From: Symsagittifera roscoffensis | Lineage: Eukaryota; Xenacoelomorpha; Acoela; Convolutidae | NCBI RefSeq assembly: GCF_963678635.1 | Contig: NC_087069.1 | Coordinates: 496,001 to 560,000, forward strand | Length of the DNA: 64,000 nt | Direction: 5' to 3' | Shown: positions 32,262 to 47,200 of the stretch, one piece after another | Layout: each line of letters opens with the position of its first letter | Numbering within the stretch: the first letter of the stretch is position 1 | Translations under genes and position numbers: made by a program | Notes under the pieces: model-generated | Told to the model about the DNA's origin: nothing | Database searches by the model: none | What the model saw: only the letters and a program-made list of their open reading frames with translations

Positions 32262-35200
32262 CTACAGAGAAATGGTCAATTTAAACTTAGAAGTTTTTAG
32301 GGACTTATATAAAATCTACTCGATGACGCTTTGGTTATTCTATAAAACTGCAGCAATTTGAACACAGGGGCAATGTGGAATTTTGCACCACCTCCGATAC
32401 ATCACAAATAACGCATGGGATGCTAGTCGAAAGAAAAAGAGACGAAAGCGTATGAACCGAAAAAATCGTTTGAAAGAAAAACATCAAAAAACCTGCTATG
32501 CCGTAATATATTTAATCAAATGAAGCTCATTTTGAGGAAAAACGGCCGAGAGTTATAAAGACAAACGCTACATTAGCATTTATACTAACTTACAATTTGC
32601 AAACCCAATTGTTAACATAAAACCGATGAGCTGGCTTGATTGGCTTTTTTGGAAATTTCTCAAAAATGGCTATAACGAGACAAATTACACAGAAGCTGAG
32701 CTTCGCACCACTTGCGATACAAAAATGAAGTACTATGATTAAAATCATCTGAGAAGAAAAATCAAAGTTCAAAAAAAACTTCAAGTCGTTTTTGTTAAGA
32801 GCTTTGGGAATGCTAAAACAAAGCCAAAATTTGAAATAAACCCATTCTGTGGGAACTAAGCCAACAAAAATGAGCAAACAGACAAGAAACTGAGATAGCC
32901 AAAAAAATTGCAAAAAAAAACAGGTCCCGACTGAAATCGAACTCCCGGGCTTTGTCTTTTCAAGCATGGTTGTTGTAGCAGCTTGGAAGAAGGCTTAACA
33001 CTCGAAAAAGTAGGCCTACCGGAATTAAGTCGGCAACACAAAGGCGAAGCTTCGCTTCGCAAAAACTAGCGAGAACACAATAAAAAGCAGCTTTAGAATA
33101 AAAAAAAAGAAATAAACCTCGAATAAGCAAAAAAATCAGCCAGGTCTGGGATTCCATCTGCGACCTACTGCAATCAAGAGAATTTGAGTCTCATGCACTA
33201 ACTACTGAACCTCGCACGCTTAATTACCCTAAACAATCGACAAACACTTATCAAGAAAAAAAGAGCTACATATGCTAATAAATTGCCAACGCTCTTCAGC
33301 TAAAGTGGCACCAAATACAAATAGACACAATTTTGCAAGTAACAATTTGGAATATAACAAACTGAAGGAAGCTACATTAACTTTGCATGTAACAAATCGC
33401 AAAGCATAAACCCACATTATGTATAAATTATGCATTTCAAAAAAATGCGAGATATATTGAGTTAGAAAATTTCTGAAATCGAACTTTTAGTATTTTTATG
33501 TTGTTTGAAACAAACAGCTTTTTTCGGTTCATTTGATTAATTAACGCAGAGGCGAAGCTGCACTTACCATACACAAGCAAAATGTTACTGGTAAAGCTAC
33601 GGGGAAAAATTGAATGAGTAACTTTGAGTCTACAATATTTCAAGCGACGCACGCCAATTATGAGTATACATTATTGCTAAGTGACGCAAGCCACTTATGA
33701 CGCATTAGCAGTACTAGTCAATTTGAAAAAAAAAATACCAACTAGCAGGCCTCAATTTATAGAGCGGACGCATTTCAACTAGTATACGAACAGGTTCATT
33801 AAAAACATCCGACCCGAAAAAAAATTACCAACTAGCAGGCATCAATTTATAGAGCGGACGCATTTTAACTAGTATACGAAAATGTTTATTAAAAACATCC
33901 GACACTGACTAGGTTCGAACCCTCTTATTTTGTTTCCTTCCCTAACTCTACGCTACAGACCATGATATCTTGAAGCTAAAGTCTTATTTGTAATACAATA
34001 GTCTGTGTTAATATCCGTAGCATTGGCTGCACTTAATGGCTGGTTCTTGATCAGACGATGTTCTGAAAAGCACAAAATCTCTTAGATTGCAAAAAACAGG
34101 TCCCGGCAGGATTCGAAAAAGTCTTTGCCCTCTCAAGCAGGTATGTTACCTCTAACCAGATGCTCCGGATTTTCAGGTGAGATTTCTGTGAACAAAGTTG
34201 TTTACAGGAAAAAAAGTCTAGTAGCCGGTTGCTTCACCTTTGCAAATCGAAAGGGAAATACCGTTAAAAGCAGCTTGAGTTTCGGGTATTCCTATTGGAG
34301 AAAAGTGGAAGTCTGAAAGCTTTTTCGAGTCATTTTTGGAAGGCGTAATAAGATTTGCAATTAACAAATCAATTTGATTGAACTTGAAAAATCTAAATCA
34401 GATCATGAACATGCGACATACATATAATACGTTTTTCTATGAAAAAAAAACGACCTCAATAAGTAATATTTGACTTTTTTCATGCACAAAAAATAACCGC
34501 TACCAAAAAGAATTGGAAATATCCTATATACGTCATAGTATTAAATATTCTCTAGAAAGTACAATTTTTTTGTTAAATCTGCATGATATATAAGTTTGAT
34601 ATTTAAGTTTTATCGCGATTTCAATCAACACATCTTCACAAAAAATATCACTAAAACAGTTACCTGAGGAAGTTGCTTTGTTATTCATTGAAGCACCTTC
34701 GAAAGAGTTGTTGTTGTTATTATTATTACTGTTCGCATTCCTTTTGAACTCAAACTCAACCACTGGTCCGTTTGTGAGAGGCTGTCCCGCGTTCGCATCT
34801 CCATTTGTGCTTTGACCGAATCCGTTCATCGTCACTTGGCCAGTGTGCTCCGACTTTGGGTTACCCTGGTCTCCACTGCTGGATTGGGTTGCATCCGGGC
34901 GTGTCCTTTCCCCTTCCTCTACCCATGAGTGAGAACCAGTCGAAAACGAGTCTGAGGGTGAGAAGGAGAGTGAGTTGTTCTGACTGGACTCTGGTGCAAA
35001 TTGTGTCGCAAATAGACCTGCGGTTGAGTTACTGCCACTGTTGTTCAAACCTAATAAACTGTATATGATAACAAAGGCTCTCACAATACGCATGGAGTAC
35101 TCCTATCGAAACAAAACTTCTATCCATCTTTGAGCATGGAAACTCACGCCTAGCTAGCAAGGACGATTCTTCATTGAACTTTCGCAACTAAAAGTTTATC

Positions 35201-38200
35201 AGTAGTTCAATCTTCATTCGAATTTTGAAATCCCGAGAGCCAATTTTCAGAAATCGTTTTTACATTTTTGATACGATTTACTCAATTTGAGAAACCGCTT
35301 CTTTTTAACATCACTTGTGGTCCAAAAATATATGCATTTATAAAATTAAATATAGGCGATCTCCGCTTCGCACCAGTTGCGATTTTGATTGTTGGAAAAT
35401 CATATTCTAAGGAAACTCGTGACGCATAAGAAAATCTAAATAAAAAGTTCCAAAAGACAGATTGAAAAATCAGGCCATTGACTGTTGGAAAAGAGTCAAT
35501 GATCGCAAGAAACAGGCAAAAAATACTGAAGTCGATCATGTTTTTCGTGACCTTTACACTTTCGGTGTTCAATTGCTTTACTTTTTTTTTTTAAAAAAAG
35601 CCACGACCTAAATAAGAGTATAAACCACGTTCTTCGACTCTTAAAAAATCCGAAAGAAAAATCCGAAAGAGATACTGAAAACAAAAAAAAAATAGAATAT
35701 ATAGGCAACCAGTCAATTTAAAGGCAGCGCAGAATATGCAGAAACCACTAAATGAGCGGAAGCCATTAAGTCGATGCAAAAAACTGACAAAGAGCCGAAG
35801 CTGTACTCCACGAACAACAGCACAAGAAAATAACAATGAGCAGATCAATTAAAATGAAAAAAAAAATGACAAAAAGGAAATAAAAGTTATAACAAGCCTC
35901 GAAAACAACGTTGTTGTGCCGGAAACGAACTGCCGACCTGGAGATTGCGCGTCTCACTAAAACAGGTGCTATTAAATTACGACGCTATGCAGCAAAAGTG
36001 CCGCCAAATTACCACTTTTACTCGCAGTTAGGAAGTCGTGGATTTGCATTATGAATTTGCATTACAATATTTCTCGGAGGGGCAACTGTGCCAACAAAAT
36101 TTGGATACACGCCAGTTGAACCGAAAACAAAATTGTTGGTGAAATTTTAGGTGGTGGTTTTGAGCTATAGCTTTGAAATTCCCTCGAGAAACAGAATGAT
36201 AAAATTTATTCATTTTTCACATGACGCAGTTATTACGCGAATAAGGGAATATAATGAGCCGGGAAACATGATTAGGAACTCCTCAAAGAAGCGGATAAGT
36301 GCATTTCAGGGCTGAATCCCCATCAGTTTCAGAGTTAAAAACTTATAAGCTAAAACTGTATCTGACAGAGATTTGGAAGAAGCAAAACAAAATACTTCTA
36401 ACAGCTCATGTCTTTTCGACAAGATACCAACTCCTTATCTGAAAACAATTTCAGGAGCCTGGAAAAATTTTCAAGTAGATTAATAAACTGTAGCTTGGCG
36501 CAAGGGACTTACCCAGAGAGTTTCAAAATAGCAAATATGAATCCTCGTTTGAAAAAACCGTCATTGGACCCGGAAGTTTTAAATAATTACCAACCACTTG
36601 CAAATAAAAAAGACAGTATCCAAGATTATTGAAAGAGTAGTGACCTCTCAATTGACTGTTTTTCTAGAACGTAATAAGCTGCTAGATACCAACCAGTCCG
36701 CTTTTAGAAGTAAACAATCCACAGAAGCCTGCTTGTTTAAAATGATGAACGAGATTATATGTCAACTTAACGAAAACGCTCTAGTAATTGTGCTTGGAGC
36801 AGACTTATCAGCGGCTTTCGATACCATAAATTATAAAATTTTGAATTATATACTACATGGGCGGTTCAGTATAAAAGGGGTTTGTAACGATTATATGGTG
36901 TGGATTATATCCCACCAAAAACAAACAGTATAGGTCAATAGGGAAATCTTTCAAGGTGAAGTAGAGAACGGAGTCCCACAATGGTCAATTCTTGGTACAG
37001 TGACAACGATAGGCAATTATCTTAAATCTATGGGTCTCTCTTACCAAATCTACCCTGATGACACCTTGATATATGTATAACTAGAAAGAAAAGCGACCCA
37101 TTCAAAAAAAATGTGAAATAAATACAATCGTAACGAAACTACTTACAATGTTCCATGAGCTGAAATTGAAGATCAAGCCAGACAAAACAGAAATAATGTG
37201 TGCCAAGTTGAAAATAAATAACGTGAAGCCTGATAATCTAATTCTTGGAAACACAAAAACCGATTCTGTTCCTTTTATTACTTCTATGGGCGTAAATATA
37301 GATACGAATTTCAACTTAACGAGACATAAAACTCTAACTGGAACGCTTGCTATGTCCAACTCAAAAAAAAACTGTACCGCTTTCAACAGTTTTTAAACCT
37401 TGAAAATATTAACTCACTGGTGAAAAGTCTTATTTGAGCAGACTCCAGTATTGTATCGTTACGCCACAGGAAACACAAGGTAGAAAATTTGCAAAGTGTC
37501 TAAAAATCTGCAAGTTCCTATTTGGAATCATGAAGCAAGAATCATACAATGAGCTAAGATAGTTTACATTGGCTGCCTATCAAAGAACGATTTGTTTTTC
37601 AATAAGGGTTTTTATGCATAAACAATTTATGGCGTGGAAATGCCTGAATATTTGAAAAAATTTTGCTCTCTACAGAGAACAAATGAGCTTCAGAATGGCC
37701 TTCAAAAAGCTGTCAAAGAAACATCATCAATGACGGTAGGATGAATAGGAAAAACTTAAGGCCGCTTGTAATTTTACTAACACAAGCCACCAATAAAGCA
37801 GCTTCAGTTTTTAGGAAAAACATTAGGCCGCTTGTAATTTTACTAACACAAGCCACCAATAAAGCAGCTTCAGTTTTTATCAAAATTGCCAGTGTTATGT
37901 GGCAAAATTCGACCAAAACAAATAAAACTATTCAAATGTTCCGGATTTGAATATCTGACTGGTTGATTAGGAGTATCAGGTCCTCGTATCAGCGCTATGG
38001 TCGCTTGAAAATTAACAAGTGGCCCAGCTAAAGGTGGATTTTTACCTGTTCGAATACGTTTAATCATATATTGTACTGATACAGAAATGCATAATTTTCA
38101 AAGTTTCAAAAAATGGGATATACGCTAAACTAGTAGTTTCCGTGCTTAAGTAGGGGATTAGCCGCTTAGTTAAATTAGAAAACTACTTTTCGCTCTTTCA

Positions 38201-41200
38201 ATTGAAGTGTTTATCTCAGATTTGGCTGGGCAGTTTTCGAAACAACGCGAAAAGATTCCAAAATCGATCAAAAATTAGACTGTTCCTAAATGCAGAAAAT
38301 TTTCTTTTGTAAAGGATGGAAACATCCTTTGCTTTCCACATCCTGATTTTACAATTGAAGATTCCCGCGCCCTAAATTTCTTGATTGAATCCTTCATATA
38401 AGATTTAGCTTATAGCTTTAGAGAATAGTTTCGAAGTGTCTTCAAGAAACGGAAAAAAATTAACAACAAATTTTTCAGAAGTCCATATATCAGCTTTTCT
38501 ACAAAAAAAAAACAGGATAAAACAGATTACGCGGGCAAAATCTAATCACCATGTCATTTTGAAAGATTTAACCTCAGAATCAGCAGGTTAATTTTTGAAA
38601 AAAAAAAAAAACAATGGGCATATGGTAATAAATTGGATATTTTCTGAGTCCATAGTTTTTTTTCAAAACGCAGGGCATAGCCGCTTGCGCTGATAAGATT
38701 CGCATAATCGATTTTTTTTTCGGCTAAACCTTCAATCTCAGATTTGGAAGGTAGTTTTGAGACCATTCAAAAAGTTTTTAAAATTAACCAAATGGATTTG
38801 TTTGATGCCATATCGTTTTTTCCTGCCGATTTTAGGGAATAGCCGTTTGACAAGTGTAGATCCCCATAATTTTTTCGCGAATTAAAACCTTCATCTCAGA
38901 TTTAAGCATTTAATATTTGAGTGAATAAAAAATCAAAACAATAGGCCATTAATCCCCCTACTGAAACTTTCGATGGCCGTAAAACGTGAGGTAACAAAAA
39001 AGAGTCGCAAAAATTTTCCAAAGCGTCGCAAAAAAAAACGAAAAACAACAAATCCCATACATTTTCACAAAATATGTTTTTTAAACAGGACCTAACACTA
39101 GCCAACAATTTTTGTCGATTAAATTGCTATTAAATTGTCGATGCTTAAATAGGCTTATATATGATTAAATTGAAATTTACCAAAAGTGCCACCAAATGAG
39201 CACTTTTATTTGCGACTTAGGTTAGAAAAACTCTTCGTAATCATACACTTTACTGCGCATGTGTAAAAAGGATCTGAACGAAAAGCTACACTAATTTTAA
39301 AAACCTTTTTTTGTATTTTTAAGACTATGGTGGGAACATTCGGTGCTACTTGCACAGTAACCGGCTGTCCTTTTTTAAATTTGAAAATAAAGGAACATTC
39401 GAGTAATTCTCTAGATTCTAAAACACTAAATACACTTTAAATGGTAAAAAACAAGAGTCAAACTTTTTCAAAAAAAGTCAAGAAATTGAACCGCAATTTT
39501 CTACACAGAGGTGAAGTTGCACTTCACATACACAAGCAAAATATGACCAATAACTCTACCGGGAAAAACTGAACGAGTAAAACTTTGAGCCTAAAAAATT
39601 TCTCAAGTTACGCACGCCAATTATGAGTATAAATAATTGCTAGGTGGCGCAAGCCAATTATGACGCATTAGGAGTACCAGTCAGTTTGAAGAAAAAGAAA
39701 CTTACCAATTAACATGCCTCAATTTATAGAGCGGACGCATTTCAACTAGTATACGAAAAAGTTCATTAAAACATCCGACCCTGCCCAGGTTCGAACTCTC
39801 TTATTTTGTTGCGGGTTTCCTTCCCTAACTCTACGCTACAGATCTATGATACCTTGAAGCTAAAGTGCTACTTATAATTAAATAGTCTGTGTTAAATTTC
39901 TTAGCATTCGCTGAACTTAATAGCCGGTTATTGATCAAAATGAACACTAATATTTGCAACCTAGACCTAGCTTTGCTTGTGTAGAAAAGAATTTGACACC
40001 TCAAGCTGTTTTCAAAACGGAGCGTGAGAAATTTTCAAAATTTTGACTCCAGATATAGCTGTTTACATGACACCTAAATAAAAATTTCCTGCTAAACTAT
40101 GCGACTTCGTATGAAGTGAAAAAAGGACTCGCATTATAACAGAATTTCCGCTTGAGCGAAAAAAGATGATTTAATAACTTTTGATGTCTCTATTTTCACA
40201 ATTTAAATCTAACCTAGAGATGGTCTCTTCTTAACTGTCCTGCTGGGATATTCAAACATCAAATCGGCATTCGGAGAACTGACATCGGCATCTTCCCCTT
40301 CCGAGTTGTTTTCGTCTGTGGATCGACTCGAGTTATTGGAGTTCGGGTCATCTCCCTGTACAATTCCAGCTGTATCGGGGCCTCCGCCAGAATTGACGGG
40401 TGATGCGGCGGTATGGGGTTCTGCGGCTGATGCGAGCAGTATGCGCGACTTGAAGTCTTGGCTGACCTTGAGCAGTTCTCTGAGTGTTTTGTTCTGGTAC
40501 TCCAACTCCGCTATTTTCTTCTCGGCAGCATAAGCAGAGCTCTCGTCCAACCTCACCACTTGTTGCATCACTGACACCATCTCCATTATTTTGGCATTCT
40601 TCTGCTCAATCTCCTAGAAACAAACGCAGACATAAGAAAACACCTCTATAATAGTATTTACAACCATGTACTCGTAGAGCCATAATTAAAAGTAACAATT
40701 CTAGATTTTAGTAACAATCTAGATATATTCAAACGATTGATTGAGTGAATGAGATTATTATCAAGAGCCTGATTGACCAAACAGAATAATAGTTATATGA
40801 GGCATAAGTATTTATCCACTCATGTTCATGATTTTCTGAACAAACCTAACTTCTGCTGTCTTTTCTGTCCACTAAATGACTTGCATATACAAACAAGCTG
40901 GCATCGAGTGTCATTTTTTAGTCCATTAACAATTCTAGATAGGCTTTTGACTACTTGATCAAATTTGTTTCATGTTGGAACTTAATGTGTGCAAGTGAGG
41001 AATAGCACTGACCCGTTGGTTGACTGCCGCATTGAAGGTGGTGAGGTCTAGTTTGGCGTACTGGGAGAGAGTGGACACGTGTTCCCTGTACTTGCTCATG
41101 ATCAGCTCCATGGCGTTCTGGTGCTCCTCCAGCGCCTGCTTCAACTCCTCGTTCTCCCGCTGCAGAGTCTTGATCTGTCTGTTCTCATACTGGATGCCTT

Positions 41201-44200
41201 TGATCAGCTGGCGTCGGCTGTTGTTCAGCTGGGGACGAGGTCTGTTGTTCTCATTTATACCATCCACTTCGTCCTTGTACTACAACACAACACAACAATC
41301 AGCCGACAGCCAAGAAATGCTTCCTCATCTCAAACACAAAAACAATTTAGATGTTTTATGGCAGAACTTAATGTTGATTTAAAGAAAACTTGAAGATTGA
41401 AATTCTATCGGATGTCTATTTTTGTGGAATAGAACGGTGTTCAAATAAAGATACTCCCGGAGACCCTAATTGCAGTCATGCCCAAGTTTTCCAAAGAATA
41501 TTGCGCCCTACTAAAACTACCCATAAACTAGCAAAAAATACAGTAAACAGAAACTTAAGCGCAATAATGAAGGAGGTTCTTTCTATGCGTTTCGAAAATT
41601 GACACTTTTTTTTGACACAGCGGCTAAACCGAGCTTCACGCCACTTGAATTACAAAACAAAAATGCCAGGAAAACTTCCATATATTACGAACTTTCCTTT
41701 ATGCTTATTTCACAAACTCTACGCTAATACCTCATCTTCGAAAGCAATTGAATATAACTAATTTTGTGATTAAAAACCTAACGATAAGTTAGGGCATAGA
41801 TAACTACATATATCATATATCAATTATCTATGTTTCGGTGCAACATGAGTAGAAAAACAGAAATTTAAAAAAACCTGATAAATCTGGAAAAAATTAAACA
41901 AAGCCAACACCTTTGGAAAGGAATCAATGAACGCAAGTTAACAAAAAATGTGAAATTTTTGAAAACATCTTAATTTTCGAATTTCTCAAAAAAAACATTG
42001 CCTTTAAGCTATTTGAATTTCTAGAAAAATTTATGATTGACATTTTAAAAGTAAAATTAACCCAATTTGAGAAAACTGGATCGATAGGTAAAATTTTTAT
42101 TTCGCTGGAAAATCTGATAAATAATTTCTATTTTCAAAATTAGAGGTCGATCCCGTTTTTCCTGGCCTTTACACTTTTGCTGTTGGATAAAGGTAATTGC
42201 CTTCCTTTTAACACAGGAAGTGAATGGAACTTAAAAAGAATTAAAAGGCAAACTGCTAAATTCGAGCCTGATTAACATTTAAGTTTTTACCTGAAAAAAA
42301 AAAGAAACAAAAAAAAATCATCGGGACCTATACAAGAGTCTTAACTACACAGGGGCGAAGCGGAGCTTCAAAACCCTTGAGAAATACAACATTTCATTGA
42401 AGATGGTGAAGAGAAAAAGAGACCGAAAATATATCTTTTCTTTTGAAAATTTGAGTTGAAACATAACTTCACAAAATCGATAAAAAACTGTATCAGCAAC
42501 TTCCTAACGTTTATCCTTTAAAACAAAACTTGTCACAAAAAAATTAACTTACAAATTTCTAAGACCCATTCCTACTGAAAGACAAAAAACGTTCGCAAAT
42601 AACACCCAGTAAAATCTACGCACTATTAAAGCACATAACCGATATAACATTAACCGCAAACGTTTGATCGAAAAGAAAAAAAACACTTTCAAAATCAGAG
42701 TTGGTAAATTTACAAATTACAATAACTCTACAACAAAATTAAATCCTAATTAAAACCCATGCTTTGGAGTATGCTCGATTAAAACTGTAAGAGATAATAA
42801 AAAATGGCATTTGAAAACAATACAGAAAATGAGCCGACGAAAATTAGGACGAAAATCACGAATCCGGAAAGATTTTTTCAATCAGCTAATTTGAGTAAGC
42901 TTATGGTTTCTCAACTAAAATAAAGAGTTATGTAGGAGATATTCTTATTTCTCGTTCTTTCAATTGAACGCAATGTCAGACTTAGCAGAGTAGTTTTCAA
43001 GAAAAAGGGATAAATTTCCAGACCGTTAAAAATTTACCCATTTAGGTAAAGAAGATCTTTCCACTGAGTTCTTCCAATTGAACCATTAACATCAAAAAAA
43101 TAAGCAAGAAAGTTTTTCAAAAAATGCTTCCAACACAGAGGCGAAGCGGAGCTCCACATCACTCGCGATACCACAAAAGTAACATTGTAAGCAAGCAGAC
43201 AGCAAAAGAAAAACAGCCACTAACACCAAAGAAAATGCGAAAAGTTTTCGAACAAATCACAATTGGAAAAATTCAAAATATTGTAAAGAATGATATTCTA
43301 TATGCGGAAAACACGTCCAGAAACACATTCGACGGCGACAATTGTTGAGCGAAAATAAAAATTGTTGTCATGAAAAAATATGAAATTTTAATTATATTCA
43401 GAGATTTTCAACACTTTGTGCAATTCGGAGGAAAGCATACAATGTATGGTTACCTCGAACGACCCAAAGTTAGGTGAGTAATCAAAAAAGTCAAAAAAAG
43501 AAAATATACGAAGTCAAGGTTGGTAGAACTACAAGGTTGGTAAATGAAAACATAAAAGCAATTACAATGAAAACTGTAGACAGCAAAAAAATTAAAATGT
43601 GTTAACTAAGCCGATAAAATTTAAGCAGACAATAAGCCGACAATTTTTTTGAAAGGATAATTTCCTTTTTGAAAAAAAAAACAGGTACTCGTCATATTCG
43701 AACCTAGGACCTTTGCCGTCCCAGGCGTGATAATTACCTCCAGACTGAGTGTGCCAAGGAGGCTCGAAATTTGATATCAGTATGCTTCAAGGTACCAAGT
43801 GATTCTCTCAAACAAAAAATCTATATTCCGATTTGATACCGCTTGCTAATCTATCAAAACATTGACTTTACTTCAGCTCAGAACAGTTTTCTACAAAATG
43901 AGTTTGTAGCTGCTTCAGCGAAGGTGATTCTCATAACCTGTTCCTTTGATCTAAGCTTTAATCTTAGAAACGGTAGTTGATTTTTTGTAAAGTATTCACA
44001 AAAACGGTTTAAAAAATCAGACGTTTTTTAGGGCCGCAACTTTCTTTCTACAACAATTATGGTGTAGCCGCTTGTTCAGAGAGAATTCCAACCACCGAAT
44101 TACTCGATTGAACCATCAACTTAGGAATTGCAGGGTATTTTTCGAAAAAAAGTCACTTTTACAAAAACGTCGAAAAAGATTCATAAGCGATCAAAATGGA

Positions 44201-47200
44201 AGGAAAAAAATAAATTTTCAGAAAAAAAAAATTACTAGCCAAAAGCTTAGTTGTTTTTCTTCTAAAAAACTACTTTAATAAGAAATGAGCCGCGTATGCA
44301 GGTGAGATACCTACTACCCGTTCTTTCAATTGAAATCAAAATCTAGCAGGGTAGTTTTCGAGAGAATTTTTTTCAAGAAAAAAGATTACAACCGTTTATA
44401 CAGGGAAAATTTTTAGCACTATATGATTTCAATTAAAATAACCTCAGAATTGTCGAGACTATTGGTGGAAAAAAAACGTTTCCAAAAACTAATGAAAATC
44501 AATTTGCTCTTTCAATTGAATCTGACTTGGCAGGATAGTTCCAGAAAATGCGAAAACGATTTAAATTTCAGAAATTATTTTTCCCAATAACACAAAAATT
44601 TTCTATTAGAATTGGAGTCACCGCTTCTGCGCTTTGTGAGAGCCATAGGTTGTTGCGTAAAAAACATTGCGTGAACCCGCTTAAAGGGAGCTTTCCACGA
44701 CCCATTTTTTTAAAAGCAACCAAATCTTGTAAACAGGAAAACAAAAATCCAAAAACATGGAACAATTATTCCCCATTAGGATTTTTAGAACGCTGTAGAT
44801 AGTGTGGTAAGAAAAAGAAAGCGTTCAGGCTTATATGCAAGCACACAGGGGAGAGGGCGGCCTTTCTATTGGAAAATCGGCAGAGTAATTTTTAAAACAA
44901 TAGTTAGTAGTTTTTCCGCATCTCACAATTTTTAAAATTACAAAAATAAAACAGCTAACTAACAATTGGAAAAGAGTAATGAACGCAAGTGAACAGAAAA
45001 AAACTGACTCATTTTTGGAAACAAACTTCAACTTTCGATTTCCGAAGTAAACATAGAAGTGAACCTGAGATTCCCACCCTTTGCGACGCAAAAAGTACAG
45101 GGTTTAAAAAGCATGACTATCAAGATTTAGCGAAGACGATCTAGAACAAACGAAAAAATCTAAAAAATTTTTTACGTTTAAATTTTTTTAAAAAATGTTT
45201 TTAAGAGGAACCTAAAGGTGTAATATTTGAGCATTTCAAATTTTGGCGCCAACGTTATATCAATTACATAACTAATACCGGAAAAGTCGAGGAAACAATA
45301 TATCGAAATAATTAGTAAAACATAGCCAACAGACAGTTGGAAAAGATTCAATTCACGCAATTCAAAAGAAAAAAAACTGACTTGTGAAATTTGAAGAAAA
45401 ACATAGATGCCCTTGAAGCCTTCCGAATTTCTAGAAAAATTTGACTGGCATTTTTTGGATAAAATAATTGTAATTTGAGCAAACAGGATCAATAGGAAAA
45501 ATTTTTATGTCGCTTGAAAATCTCAAAATTAAATTCCATTTACGAAACTAGGATTCAATCACGTTTTTGGTGACCTTATAACTTTCGCTGTTCGATAATG
45601 AGTTTGCCTTCCTTTAACAAAGGAAATGAATCCAAATTTTAAAAAAAAAATCAAATTTCGAACCTCGAAAAAGTAAATTTGAGCCTGAACAAGCAAAAAA
45701 AATCATCGCGCAAGAGTCTGAACTATGTTCATCGCCTCTTAATAGGCCAAGGGGAACAAAACCGGCAGCCACGAAGCTGAAATTCAGCCAAAACATTGAG
45801 TACAATAAAATAGATCTATCAACATTTATGGAAACTGTTTTGTAAAAATCATAGCCTGAAAAAAAAGCGAAAATAGCATCGGTTGAAAACTTAGCAAGCA
45901 GTAACAAAGCCGGAAACATCTGAGCAGAAACCCCTCAAGTCGAAAAAAAAATAAATTCCGCTTTCGAAACTGGAAGTCACACACGTTTTTTTTTCGCGCC
46001 ATTTCCACGTTGGTACTTGGAGAGCGCAAATGACCTTATTTATAACATATGCAATTGAATTGAAGTGATAAAAAGCACAAACTCATTAATATGTATGAAT
46101 GCACATCTGTAGCCATAAGAACGTTTTAAGACTTTCTTGAAACAACAAAAAAATAAGTCAGATATAAGAGTATCCGCTACTTTCATTACTCTTAAAACAC
46201 CAAGTCCCATAGATTTTCTTAATACCTGTTTTTTTTAAAAACAAGGAACTTGAGAAAAGTTGGTTGCGGGAAGAACATTATAGTTTTCGATTACAAGTAC
46301 ACTTTCTCTCGAAATTGAACACAGTAATCGCAAGCAAAAAAGATGTTTGATCCTTTTATATAGCAATGTAACGGTCATTTCTAGCCTAACCACAGACCAC
46401 TGCATGACGGAAGGATGACATCATATTAAGGCGACAATGTTAAATTGATGAAACTATTGAACAATTCCCAGAACCGACCAGTTTCTTCTTTTAAGTTGGG
46501 CAACTATTCAAACAAACATAGTCAACAGCCAGATGGAAAAGAGTCAATGAACGCAAGTAAACAGAAAATGAAACAATGGTTTGTTTTTAACAAAAACTTT
46601 CAAATTTCAAAGTAAAAAAATTATGACCTTACAGCTCTTTCAATTTAAAGAACAGTTTATGATTGTCACTTTATGACAAAGAGGCGAAGTGGAGCTACGC
46701 AATACTTGCGATACCACACCGACATAGCATTGTAAATTAGCATACAGAAAATGAGACTTTACTTTGAAAAATCGAAGAAAAATATATATTTACAAAAATT
46801 TCGCCGTTAAAATGCATTCAAAATCGGTCATCGAGCGTAATTAAACCGAAAACACTTCAATAGACGCCACATGAACCGAAATCAAAAGGATGTCACAGAA
46901 AATTCCAATGAGCGAACTCTTACGCTCTATTCATTGCAACACACAAAAACAGAGCAATCTTTTTTGAGAATTTTAGCTCAATTAGTTAATTTTGTTAATT
47001 TACAGACTGCCAAAAGACTCAATTATAGTTTAAATCACTTAAGCGTGAGGTTATAAATGCTTTGAAGAGAAAAATTTCGTGCTTTTTTTCAAAAAAAACT
47101 ACTCTAATACATCAAAAGATGTTCCGAGGGCGTGTGCCTCACTTCTGGATTAAAATAAAGGGGCTTGAATGATTGATTGTGAGGTTCCATAGAAAAAGCA

